This document shows, in pieces, positions 49,980 through 62,400 of a DNA stretch of 64,000 nt. Made by a program: the position numbers and the translations under genes. The stretch's first letter is position 1, and each line of letters opens with the position of its first letter. The DNA is from Andrena cerasifolii. Its lineage: Eukaryota; Arthropoda; Insecta; Hymenoptera; Andrenidae. The stretch lies in the NCBI RefSeq assembly GCF_050908995.1, contig NW_027485042.1:1-64000 (forward strand), read 5' to 3'. The notes below the pieces were generated by a model. It was not told where the DNA came from. It searched no databases and saw only the letters and a program-made list of their open reading frames with translations.

Positions 49980-52766
49980 AGTGGCGCATGTGTTTCGAGA
50001 CAGTGACTGTTTAACGAAGAGACGCAGAATTTTCGAACACCTCTTGAAAGGCCTGCGCCTCTTATTGGCAACTTTAAGGTGATGCCTTTGAAGCTCAAAT
50101 TAAGTATACCTCTTTCCACATCATGTTCTCCTGATACATTGGCCAAAATTTGGCGACAATTTTCAGAACGCACAAAATTGCGCTTTGTAACAGGAGAACA
50201 TGCCGTCGAAAGAGATGGTAAAAAGTTACATCACCGGAGAGCAAATCATTGAGCGAGGAGTGGCGCAGATGTTTCGAGACAGTGACTGTTTAACGAAGAG
50301 ACGCAGTATTTTCGAACGCCTCTTGAAAGGCCTCCGCCTCTTATTTGCAACTTTAAGGCGATGCATTTGAAGCTGAAATTTAGTATACCCCTTTCCACTT
50401 CATGTTCTCATGATATATTGGCCAAAATTTGGCGACAATTTTCAGAAGGCACAAAATTGGGCTTTGTAACAGGAGAACATGCCGTCGAAAGAGATGGCAC
50501 AAAGTAACGTCTCCGGAGAGCAAATCAAAGAGCGAGAAGTGGCGCAGATGTTTCGAGACAGTGACTGTTTAACGAAGAGACGCAGAATTTTGGAACGCCT
50601 CTTGAAAGGCCTGCGCCTCTTATTAGCAACTTTAAGGCGATGCCTTTGAATCTGAAATTTAGTATACCTCTTTCCACTTTATTTTCTCATGATATGTTGG
50701 CCAAAATCTGGCGAATATTTTCAGAATGCACAAAATTGCGCTTTTTAACAGGAGATCATGCCGTTGAAAGAGATGGCACAAAGTAACGTCTCCATAGAGC
50801 AAATCAAAGAGCGAGGAGTGGCGCAGATGTTTCGAGACAGTGACTGTTTAACGAAGAGACGCAGATTTTTGGAACGCCTCTTGAAAGGCCTCCGCCTTAT
50901 ATTTGCAACTTTAAGGCGATGCCTTTGAAGCTGAAATTTAGTATACCTCTTTCCACTTCATGTTCTCATGATACATTGGCCAAAATCTGGCGAAAATTTT
51001 CTAAACGCACAAAATTGCGCTTTGTAACAGGAGAACATGCCGTCGAAAGAGATGGCACAAAGTAACGTCTCCGGAGAGCAAATCAGTGAGCGAGAAGTGG
51101 GGCAGAAGTTTCGAGACAGTGACTGTTTAACGAAGAGACGCAGAATTTTCGAACGCCTCTTGAAAGGAATGCGCCTCTTATTTGCAACTTTAAGGCGATG
51201 CCTTTGAAGCTCAAATTAAGTATACCTCTTTCCACATCATGTTCTCCTGACACATTGGCCAAAATTTGGCGACAATTTTCAGAACGCACAAAATTGCGCT
51301 TTGTAACAGGAGAACATGCCGTCGAAAGGGATGGCACAAAGTAACGTCTCCGGAGAGCAAATCAAAGAGCGAGAAGTGGCGCAGATGTTTCGAGACAGTG
51401 ACTGTTTAACGAAGAGACGCAGAATTTTCGAACGCCTCTTGAATGGCCTGCGCCTCTTATTGGCAACTTTAAGGCGATGCATTTGAAGCTGAAATTTAGT
51501 GTACCTTTTTCCACTTCATGTTCTCCTGATATATTGGCCAAAATTAGGCGAAAATTTCGAGAATGCACAAAATTGGGCTTTGTAACAGGAGAACATGCCG
51601 TCGAAAGAGATGGCACAACGTAACGTCTCCGGAAAGCAAATCAGTGAGCGAGATGTGGGGCAGAAGTTTCGAGACAGTGACTGTTTAACGAAGAGACGCA
51701 GATTTTCGAACACCTCTTGAAAGGCCTGCGCCTCTTATTGGCAACTTTAAAGCGATGCATTTGAAGCTGAAGTTTAGTATACCTCATTCCACTTCATGTT
51801 CTCCTGATATATTGGCCAAAACCTGCGAATATTTTCAGAATGCACAAAATTGCGCTTTGTAACAGGAGATCATGCCGTTGAAAGAGATGGCACATAGTAA
51901 CGTCTTCGGTGAGCAAATCGAAGAGCGAGGAGTGGCGCAGATGTTTCGAGACAGTGACTGTTTAACGAAGAGACGCAGAATTTTGGAACGCCTCTTGAAA
52001 GGCCTGCGCCTCTTATTAGCAACTTTAAGGCGATGCCTTTGAATCTGAAATTTAGTATACCTCATTCCACTTCATGTTCTCCTGATATATTGGCCAAAAC
52101 TTGCGAATATTTTCAGAATTCACAAAATTGCGCTTTTAAACAGGAGATCATGCCGTTGAAAGAGATGGCACAAAGTAAAGTCTCCATAGAGCCAATCAAA
52201 GAGCGAGGAGTGGCGCAGATGTTTCGAGACAGTGACTGTTTAACGAAGAGACGCAGAATTTTCGAAAGCCTCTTGAATGGCCAGCGCCTCTTATTGGCAA
52301 CTTTAAGGCGATGCATTTGAAGCTGAAATTTAGTATACCTCTTTCCACTTCATGTTCTCATGATATATTGGCCAAAATCTGGCGAATATTTTCAGAATGC
52401 ACAAAATTGCGCTTTGTAACAGGAGATCATGCCGTTGAAAGAGATGGCACAAAGTAACGTCTCCGGAGAGCAAATCGAAGAGCGAGGAGTGGCGCAGATG
52501 TTTCGAGACAGTGACTGTTTAACGAAGAGACGCAGAATTTTCGAACGCCTCTTGAAAGGCCTCCGCCTCATATTAGCAACTTTAAAGCGATGCATTTGAA
52601 GCTGAAATTTAGTGTTCCTCTTTCCACTTTATTTTCTCATGATATATTGGCCAAAATTATGCGAAAATTTCGAGAATGCACAAAATTGGGCTTTGTAACA
52701 GGAGAATATGCTGTCGAAAGAGATGGCACAAAGTAACGTCTCCGGAAAGCAAATCGAAGAGCGAGA
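49980..52766 (+). repeat. 10-monomer HOR, copy 1, 2787 bp
   Basis: Repeated at 52767-55553. Markers in order are 'gctcaaattaagtatacc', 'ccacatcatg', 'gagatggtaaaaagt', 'aggcgaaaatttcgagaatg', 'gatgtggggcagaag', 'cgtcttcggtgagc', 'cagaattcacaaaattg', 'gagccaatcaaag' and 'attatgcgaaaatttcg'. The length is ten monomers less three bases. Confidence 0.88.
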
Positions 52767-55553
52767 AGTGGCGCATGTGTTTCGAGACAGTGACTGTTTA
52801 ACGAAGAGACGCAGAATTTTCGAACACCTCTTGAAAGGCCTGCGCCTCTTATTGGCAACTTTAAGGTGATGCCTTTGAAGCTCAAATTAAGTATACCTCT
52901 TTCCACATCATGTTCTCCTGATACATTGGCCAAAATTTGGCGACAATTTTCAGAACGCACAAAATTGCGCTTTGTAACAGGAGAACATGCCGTCGAAAGA
53001 GATGGTAAAAAGTAACATCACCGGAGAGCAAATCATTGAGCGAGGAGTGGCGCAGATGTTTCGAGACAGTGACTGTTTAACGAAGAGACGCAGTATTTTC
53101 GAACGCCTCTTGAAAGGCCTCCGCCTCTTATTTGCAACTTTAAGGCGATGCATTTGAAGCTGAAATTTAGTATACCCCTTTCCACTTCATGTTCTCATGA
53201 TATATTGGCCAAAATTTGGCGACAATTTTCAGAAGGCACAAAATTGGGCTTTGTAACAGGAGAACATGCCGTCGAAAGAGATGGCACAAAGTAACGTCTC
53301 CGGAGAGCAAATCAAAGAGCGAGAAGTGGCGCAGATGTTTCGAGACAGTGACTGTTTAACGAAGAGACGCAGAATTTTGGAACGCCTCTTGAAAGGCCTG
53401 CGCCTCTTATTAGCAACTTTAAGGCGATGCCTTTGAATCTGAAATTTAGTATACCTCTTTCCACTTTATTTTCTCATGATATGTTGGCCAAAATCTGGCG
53501 AATATTTTCAGAATGCACAAAATTGCGCTTTTTAACAGGAGATCATGCCGTTGAAAGAGATGGCACAAAGTAACGTCTCCATAGAGCAAATCAAAGAGCG
53601 AGGAGTGGCGCAGATGTTTCGAGACAGTGACTGTTTAACGAAGAGACGCAGATTTTTGGAACGCCTCTTGAAAGGCCTCCGCCTTATATTTGCAACTTTA
53701 TGGCGATGCCTTTGAAGCTGAAATTTAGTATACCTCTTTCCACTTCATGTTCTCATGATACATTGGCCAAAATCTGGCGAAAATTTTCTAAACGCACAAA
53801 ATTGCGCTTTGTAACAGGAGAACATGCCGTCGAAAGAGATGGCACAAAGTAACGTCTCCGGAGAGCAAATCAGTGAGCGAGAAGTGGGGCAGAAGTTTCG
53901 AGACAGTGACTGTTTAACGAAGAGACGCAGAATTTTCGAACGCCTCTTGAAAGGAATGCGCCTCTTATTTGCAACTTTAAGGCGATGCCTTTGAAGCTCA
54001 AATTAAGTATACCTCTTTCCACATCATGTTCTCCTGACACATTGGCCAAAATTTGGCGACAATTTTCAGAACGCACAAAATTGCGCTTTGTAACAGGAGA
54101 ACATGCCGTCGAAAGGGATGGCACAAAGTAACGTCTCCGGAGAGCAAATCAAAGAGCGAGAAGTGGCGCAGATGTTTCGAGACAGTGACTGTTTAACGAA
54201 GAGACGCAGAATTTTCGAACGCCTCTTGAATGGCCTGCGCCTCTTATTGGCAACTTTAAGGCGATGCATTTGAAGCTGAAATTTAGTGTACCTTTTTCCA
54301 CTTCATGTTCTCCTGATATATTGGCCAAAATTAGGCGAAAATTTCGAGAATGCACAAAATTGGGCTTTGTAACAGGAGAACATGCCGTCGAAAGAGATGG
54401 CACAACGTAACGTCTCCGGAAAGCAAATCAGTGAGCGAGATGTGGGGCAGAAGTTTCGAGACAGTGACTGTTTAACGAAGAGACGCAGATTTTCGAACAC
54501 CTCTTGAAAGGCCTGCGCCTCTTATTGGCAACTTTAAAGCGATGCATTTGAAGCTGAAATTTAGTATACCTCATTCCACTTCATGTTCTCCTGATATATT
54601 GGCCAAAACCTGCGAATATTTTCAGAATGCACAAAATTGCGCTTTGTAACAGGAGATCATGCCGTTGAAAGAGATGGCACATAGTAACGTCTTCGGTGAG
54701 CAAATCGAAGAGCGAGGAGTGGCGCAGATGTTTCGAGACAGTGACTGTTTAACGAAGAGACGCAGAATTTTTGAACGCCTCTTGAAAGGCCTGCGCCTCT
54801 TATTAGCAACTTTAAGGCGATGCCTTTGAATCTGAAATTTAGTATACCTCATTCCACTTCATGTTCTCCTGATATATTGGCCAAAACTTGCGAATATTTT
54901 CAGAATTCACAAAATTGCGCTTTTAAACAGGAGATCATGCCGTTGAAAGAGATGGCACAAAAGTAAAGTCTCCATAGAGCCAATCAAAGAGCGAGGAGTG
55001 GCGCAGATGTTTCGAGACAGTGACTGTTTAACGAAGAGACGCAGAATTTTCGAAAGCCTCTTGAATGGCCAGCGCCTCTTATTGGCAACTTTAAGGCGAT
55101 GCATTTGAAGCTGAAATTTAGTATACCTCTTTCCACTTCATGTTCTCATGATATATTGGCCAAAATCTGGCGAATATTTTCAGAATGCACAAAATTGCGC
55201 TTTGTAACAGGAGATCATGCCGTTGAAAGAGATGGCACAAAGTAACGTCTCCGGAGAGCAAATCGAAGAGCGAGGAGTGGCGCAGATGTTTCGAGACAGT
55301 GACTGTTTAACGAAGAGACGCAGAATTTTCGAACGCCTCTTGAAAGGCCTCCGCCTCATATTAGCAACTTTAAAGCGATGCATTTGAAGCTGAAATTTAG
55401 TGTTCCTCTTTCCACTTTATTTTCTCATGATATATTGGCCAAAATTATGCGAAAATTTCGAGAATGCACAAAATTGGGCTTTGTAACAGGAGAATATGCT
55501 GTCGAAAGAGATGGCACAAAGTAACGTCTCCGGAAAGCAAATCGAAGAGCGAG
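52767..55553 (+). repeat. 10-monomer HOR, copy 2, 2787 bp
   Basis: Carries the same markers at offset 2787. Differences I noticed include an added A in 'cacaaaagtaaagtc' near 54957, 'tttatggcgatgcc' near 53698 and 'ggacaaaatttttgaacgcc'-like drift near 54770 (CG to TG at 'ttttcgaac/ttttggaac'). It ends near 55553, where 'gagcgaggagtggcgcag' replaces 'gagcgagaagtggcgcatg'. Confidence 0.85.
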
Positions 55554-56230
55554 GAGTGGCGCAGATGTTTCGAGACAGTGACTATTTAACGAAGAGACGC
55601 AGAATTATCGAACGCCTCTTGAAAGGCCTCCGCCTCTTATTTCCAACTTTAAGGCGATGCGTTTGAAGCTGAAATTTAGTATACCTCTTTCCACTTCATG
55701 TTCTCGTGATATATTGGCCAAAATTAGGCGAAAATTTGGAGAATGCACAAAATTGGGCTTTTGTAACAGGAGAACATGCCGTCGAAAGAGATGGCACAAA
55801 GTAACGTCTCCGGAAAGCAAATCGAAGAGCGAGAAGTGGCGCATGTGTTTCGAGACAGTGACTGTATAACGAAGAGACGCAGAATTTTCGAACCCCTCTT
55901 GAAAGGCCTGCGTCTCTTATTGGCAACTTTAAGGCGATGCGTTTGAAGCTGAAATTTACTGTACCTTTTTCCACTTCATGTTCTCCTGATATATTGGCCA
56001 AAATTAAGCGAAAATTTCGAGAATGCACAAAATTGCCCTTTGTAATAGGAGAACATGCCGTCGAAAGGGATGGCACAAGGTAACGTCTCCGGAGAGCAAA
56101 TCGAAGAGCGAGGAGTGGCGCAGATGTTTCGAGACAGTGACTGTTTAACGAAGAGACGCAGAATTTTCGAACGCCTCTTGAAAGGCCTCCGCCTCATATT
56201 AGCAACTTTAAAGCGATGCCTTTGAAGCTG
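55554..56230 (+). repeat. Replaced segment within the 10-monomer register
   Basis: About 2.4 monomers with 'gcgatgcgtttgaag', 'ttctcgtgatatattgg' and 'ggcttttgtaacagg' stand where the HOR register predicts sequence like 52767-53440. They also contain an isolated 'aattgccctttgtaatagg' monomer near 56029, a variant otherwise seen at 16-35 kb. Confidence 0.75.
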
Positions 56231-58110
56231 AAATTTAGTGTTCCTCTTTCCACTTTATTTTCTCATGATATGTTGGCCAAAATCTGGCGAATATTTTCAG
56301 AATGCACAAAATTGCGCTTTTTAACAGGAGATCATGCCGTTGAAAGAGATGGCACAAAGTAACGTCTCCATAGAGCAAATCAAAGAGCGAGGAGTGGCGC
56401 AGATGTTTCGAGACAGTGACTGTTTAACGAAGAGACGCAGATTTTTGGAACGCCTCTTGAAAGGCCTCCGCCTTATATTTGCAACTTTAAGGCGATGCCT
56501 TTGAAGCTGAAATTTAGTATACCTCTTTCCACTTCATGTTCTCATGATACATTGGCCAAAATCTGGCGAAAATTTTCTAAACGCACAAAATTGCGCTTTG
56601 TAACAGGAGAACATGCCGTCGAAAGAGATGGCACAAAGTAACGTCTCCGGAGAGCAAATCAGTGAGCGAGAAGTGGGGCAGAAGTTTCGAGACAGTGACT
56701 GTTTAACGAAGAGACGCAGAATTTTCGAACGCCTCTTGAAAGGAATGCGCCTCTTATTTGCAACTTTAAGGCGATGCCTTTGAAGCTCAAATTAAGTATA
56801 CCTCTTTCCACATCATGTTCTCCTGATACATTGGCCAAAATTTGGCGACAATTTTCAGAACGCACAAAATTGCGCTTTGTAACAGGAGAACATGCCGTCG
56901 AAAGGGATGGCACAAAGTAACGTCTCCGGAGAGCAAATCAAAGAGCGAGAAGTGGCGCAGATGTTTCGAGACAGTGGCTGTTTAACGAAGAGACGCAGAA
57001 TTTTCGAACGCCTCTTGAATGGCCTGCGCCTCTTATTGGCAACTTTAAGGCGATGCATTTGAAGCTGAAATTTAGTGTACCTTTTTCCACTTCATGTTCT
57101 CCTGATATATTGGCCAAAATTAGGCGAAAATTTCGAGAATGCACAAAATTGGGCTTTGTAACAGGAGAACATGCCGTCGAAAGAGATGGCACAACGTAAC
57201 GTCTCCGGAAAGCAAATCAGTGAGCGAGATGTGGGGCAGAAGTTTCGAGACAGTGACTGTTTAACGAAGAGACGCAGATTTTCGAACACCTCTTGAAAGG
57301 CCTGCGCCTCTTATTGGCAACTTTAAAGCGATGCATTTGAAGCTGAAATTTAGTATACCTCATTCCACTTCATGTTCTCCTGATATATTGGCCAAAACCT
57401 GCGAATATTTTCAGAATGCACAAAATTGCGCTTTGTAACAGGAGATCATGCCGTTGAAAGAGATGGCACATAGTAACGTCTTCGGAGAGCAAATCGAAGA
57501 GCGAGGAGTGGCGCAGATGTTTCGAGACAGTGACTGTTTAACGAAGAGACGCAGAATTTTGGAACGCCTCTTGAAAGGCCTGCGCCTCTTATTAGCAACT
57601 TTAAGGCGATGCCTTTGAATCTGAAATTTAGTATACATCATTCCACTTCATGTTCTCCTGATATATTGGCCAAAACTTGCGAATATTTTCAGAATTCACA
57701 AAATTGCGCTTTTAAACAGGAGATCATGCCGTTGAAAGAGATGGCACAAAGTAAAGTCTCCATAGAGCCAATCAAAGAGCGAGGAGTGGCGCAGATGTTT
57801 CGAGACAGTGACTGTTTAACGAAGAGACGCAGAATTTTCGAAAGCCTCTTGAATGGCCAGCGCCTCTTATTGGCAACTTTAAGGCGATGCATTTGAAGCT
57901 GAAATTTAGTATACCTCTTTCCACTTCATGTTCTCATGATATATTGGCCAAAATCTGGCGAATATTTTCAGAATGCACAAAATTGCGCTTTGTAACAGGA
58001 GATCATGCCGTTGAAAGAGATGGCACAAAGTAACGTCTCCGGAGAGCAAATCGAAGAGCGAGGAGTGGCGCAGATGTTTCGAGACAGTGACTGTTTAACG
58101 AAGAGACGCA
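56231..58110 (+). repeat. 10-monomer HOR, partial copy 3
   Basis: Follows copy 2 at offset 2788-2789 from 'ccactttattttctcatg' near 56249 to about 58110, where 'ttttggaacgcctc' replaces 'ttttcgaacgcctc'. Private changes include 'gacagtggctg' near 56973 and 'tagtatacatcattcc' near 57630. Confidence 0.85.
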
Positions 58111-59070
58111 GAATTTTGGAACGCCTCTTGAAAGGCCTGCGCCTCTTATTAGCAACTTTAAGGCGATGCCTTTGAATCTGAAATTTAGTATACCTCATTC
58201 CACTTCATGTTCTCCTGATATATTGGCCAAAATTAGGCGAAAATTTCGAGAATGCACAAAATTGGGCTTTGTAACAGGAGAACGTGCCGCCGAAAGAGAT
58301 GGCACAAAGTAACGTCTCCGGAAAGCAAATCGAAGAGCGAGGAGTGGCGCAGATGTTTCGAGACAGTGACTGTTTAACGAAGGGACGCAGAATTTTCGAA
58401 CGCCTCTTGAAAGGCCTCCGCCTCTTATTTCCAACTTTAAGGCGATGCGTTTGAAGCTGAAATTTAGTATACCTCTTTCCACTTCATGTTCTCCTGATAT
58501 ATTGGCCAAAATTATGCGAAAATTTCGAGAATGCACAAAATTGGGCTTTGTAACAGGAGAATATGCTGTCGAAAGAGATGGCACAAAGTAACGTCTCCGG
58601 AAAGCAAATCGAAGAGCGAGGATTGGCGCAGATGTTTCGAGACAGTGACTGTTTAACGAAGGGACGCAGAATTTTCGAACGCCTCTTGAAAGGCCTCCGC
58701 CTCTTATTTCCAACTTTAAGGCGATGCGTTTGAAGCTGAAATTTAGTATACCTCTTTCCACTTCATGTTCTCCTGATATATTGGCCAAAATTATGCGAAA
58801 ATTTCGAGAATGCACAAAATTGGGCTTTGTAACAGGAGAATATGCTGTCGAAAGAGATGGCACAAAGTAACGTCTCCGGAAAGCAAATCGAAGAGCGAGG
58901 ATTGGCGCAGATGTTTCGAGACAGTGACTATTTAACGAAGAGACGCAGAATTATCGAACGCCTCTTGAAAGGCCTCCGCCTCTTATTTCCAACTTTAAGG
59001 CGATGCGTTTGAAGCTGAAATTTAGTATACCTCTTTCCACTTCATGTTCTCGTGATATATTGGCCAAAAT
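58111..59070 (+). repeat. Recent single-monomer amplification
   Basis: Stretch 58345-58648 is nearly identical to 58624-58927 at offset 279, with 'gattatgcgaa'-type and 'cgaggattggcgcag' variants. The next stretch (58927-59070) matches 55581-55725 at offset 3346 ('gactatttaacgaag', 'gaattatcgaacg', 'ttctcgtgatatattgg'). One minus-strand frame stays open across 58195-58863, but it starts with GTG and contains no ATG. Confidence 0.8.
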
Positions 59071-59490
59071 TAGGCGAAAATTTGGAGAATGCACAAAATT
59101 GCGCTTTGTAACAGGAGATCATGCCGTTGAAAGAGATGGCACATAGTAACGTCTTCGGAGAGCAAATCGAAGAGCGAGGAGTGGCGCAGATGTTTCGAGA
59201 CAGTGACTGTTTAACGAAGAGACGCAGAATTTTGGAACGCCTCTTGAAAGGCCTGCGCCTCTTATTAGCAACTTTAAGGCGATGCCTTTGAATCTGAAAT
59301 TTAGTATACCTCATTCCACTTCATGTTCTCCTGATATATTGGCCAAAACTTGCGAATATTTTCAGAATTCACAAAATTGCGCTTTTAAACAGGAGATCAT
59401 GCCGTTGAAAGAGATGGCACAAAGTAAAGTCTCCATAGAGCCAATCAAAGAGCGAGGAGTGGCGCAGATGTTTCGAGACAGTGACTGTTT
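59071..59490 (+). repeat. Copy of 57398-57817
   Basis: Offset 1673 (six monomers less one base), sharing 'cgtcttcggagagc', 'cagaattcacaaaattg' and 'gagccaatcaaag'. It then switches to 'ttgaaaggaatgcgcc' sequence near 59525. Confidence 0.8.
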
Positions 59491-62400
59491 AACGAAGAGA
59501 CGCAGAATTTTCGAACGCCTCTTGAAAGGAATGCGCCTCTTATTTGCAACTTTAAGGCGATGCCTTTGAAGCTCAAATTAAGTATACCTCTTTCCACATC
59601 ATGTTCTCCTGATACATTGGCCAAAATTTGGCGACAATTTTCAGAATGCAGAAAATTGGGCTTTGTAACAGGAGAACATGCCGTCGAAAGAGATGGCACA
59701 AAGTAACGTCTCCGGAGAGCAAATCAAAGAGCGAGAAGTGGCGCAGAAGTTTCGAGACAGTGACTGTTTAACGAAGAGACGCAGAATTTTCGAACGCCTC
59801 TTGAAAGGAATGCGCCTCATATTAGCAACTTTAAAGCGATGCCTTTGAAGCTGAAATTTAGTGTACCTCTTTCCACTTCATGTTCTCATGATATATTGGC
59901 CAAAATCTGGCGAAAATTTTCAGAACGCACAAAATTGCTCTTTGTAACAGGAGAACATGCCGTCGAAAGGGATGGCACAAAGTAACGTCTCCGGAGAGCA
60001 AATCAGTGAGCGAGAAGTGGGGCAGAAGTTTCGAGACAGTGACTGTTTAACGAAGAGACGCAGAATTTTCGAACGCCTCTTGAAAGGAATGCGCCTCATA
60101 TTAGCAACTTTAAAGCGATGCCTTTGAAGCTGAAATTTAGTGTACCTCTTTCCACTTCATGTTCTCCTGATACATTGGCCAAAATTTGGCGAAAATTTTC
60201 AGAATGCGCAAAATTGGGCTTTGTAACAGGAGAACATGCCGTCGAAAGGGATGGCACAAAGTAACGTCTCCGGAGAGCAAATCAATGAGCGAGAAGTGGC
60301 GCATGTGTTTCGAGACAGTGACTGTTTAACGAAGAGACGCAGAATTTTCGAACACCTCTTGAAAGGCCTGCGCCTCTTATTGGCAACTTTAAGGTGATGC
60401 CTTTGAAGCTGAAATTTAGTGTACCTCTTTCCACTTCATGTTCTCCTGATACATTGGCCAAAATTTGGCGAAAATTATCAGAATGCACAAAATTGGGCTT
60501 TGTAACAGGAGAACATGTCGTCGAAAGAGATGGCACAATGTAACGTCTCCGGGGAGCAAATCAAAGAGCGAGAAGTGGCGCAGATGTTTCGAGACAGTGA
60601 CTGTTTAACGAAGAGACGCAGAATTTTCGAACACCTCTTGAAAGGCCTGCGCCTCTTATTGGCAACTTTAAGGCGATGCATTTGAAGCTGAAATTTAGTA
60701 TACCTCTTTCCACTTCATGTTCTCCTGATACATTGGCCAAAATTTGGCGAAAATTTTCAGAATGCACAAAATTGGGCTTTGTAACAGGAGAACATGCCGT
60801 CGAAAGAGATGGCACAAAGTAACGTCTCCGGAAAGCAAATCGAAGAGCGAGGAGTGGCGCAGATGTTTCGAGACAGTGACTGTTTAACGAAGGGACGCAG
60901 AATTTTGGAACCCCTCTTGAAAGGCCTCCGCCTTATATTTGCAACTTTAAGGCGATGCCTTTGAATCTGAAATTTAGTATACCTCTTTCCACTTTATGTT
61001 CTCATGATATGTTGGCCAAAATCTGGCGAATATTTTCAGAATGCACAAAATTGCGCTTTTTAACAGGAGATCATGCCGTTGAAAGAGATGGCACAAAGTA
61101 ACGTCTCCATAGAGCAAATCAAAGAGCGAGGAGTGGCGCAGATGTTTCGAGACAGTGACTGTTTAACGAAGAGACGCAGATTTTTGGAACGCCTCTTGAA
61201 AGGCCTCCGCCTTATATTTGCAACTTTAAGGCGATGCCTTTGAAGCTGAAATTTAGTATACCTCTTTCCACTTCATGTTCTCATGATACATTGGCCAAAA
61301 TCTGGCGAAAATTTTCTAAACGCACAAAATTGCGCTTGTGTAACAGGAGAACATACCGTCGAAAGAGATGGCACAAAGTAACGTCTCCGGAGAGCAAATC
61401 AATGAGCGAGAAGTGGCGCATGTGCTTCGAGACAGTGACTGTTTAACGAAGAGACGCAGAATTTTCGAACACCTCTTGAAAGGCCTGCGCCTCTTATTGG
61501 CAACTTTAAGGCGATGCATTTGAAGCTGAAATTTAGTATACCTCTTTCTACTTCATGTTCTCATGATATATTGGCCAAAATCTGGCGAAAATTTTCAGAA
61601 TGCACAAAATTGCGCTTTGTAACAGGAGAACATGCTGTCGAAAGAGATGGCACAAAGTAACGTCTCCGGAGAGCAAATCAAAGAGCGAGAAGTGGCGCAG
61701 ATGTTTCGAGACAGTGACTGGTTAACAAAGAGACGCAGAATTTTCGAACACCTCTTGAAAGGCCTGCGCCTCTTATTGACAACTTTAAGGTGATGCCTTT
61801 GAAGCTGAAATTTAGTGTACCTCTTTCCACTTTATGTTCTCATGATATGTTGGCCAAAATCTGGCGAAAATTTTCAGAACGCACAAAATTGCGCTTTGTA
61901 ACAGGAGAACATGCCGTCGAAAGGGATGGCACAAAGTAACGTCTCCGGAGAGCAAATCAATGAGCGAGAAGTGGCGCATGTGTTTCGAGACAGTGACTGT
62001 TTAACGAAGAGACGCAGAATTTTCGAACACCTCTTGAAAGGCCTGCGCCTCTTATTGGCAACTTTAAGGTGATGCCTTTGAAGCTCAAATTAAGTATACC
62101 TCTTTCCACATCATGTTCTCCTGATACATTGGCCAAAATTTGGCGACAATTTTCAGAACGCACAAAATTGCGCTTTGTAACAGGAGAACATGCCGTCGAA
62201 AGAGATGGTAAAAAGTAACATCACCGGAGAGCAAATCATTGAGCGAGGAGTGGCGCAGATGTTTCGAGACAGTGACTGTTTAACGAAGAGACGCAGTATT
62301 TTCGAACGCCTCTTGAAAGGCCTCCGCCTCTTATTTGCAACTTTAAGGCGATGCATTTGAAGCTGAAATTTAGTATACCCCTTTCCACTTCATGTTCTCA

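Noticed and set aside
58195..58863. 222-residue minus-strand open frame, the longest in the window
   Set aside because: It begins with GTG, has no ATG, is an exact 93-residue repetition following the 279-bp period, and is interrupted by TGA in most other monomers. It is a by-product of the repeat length.
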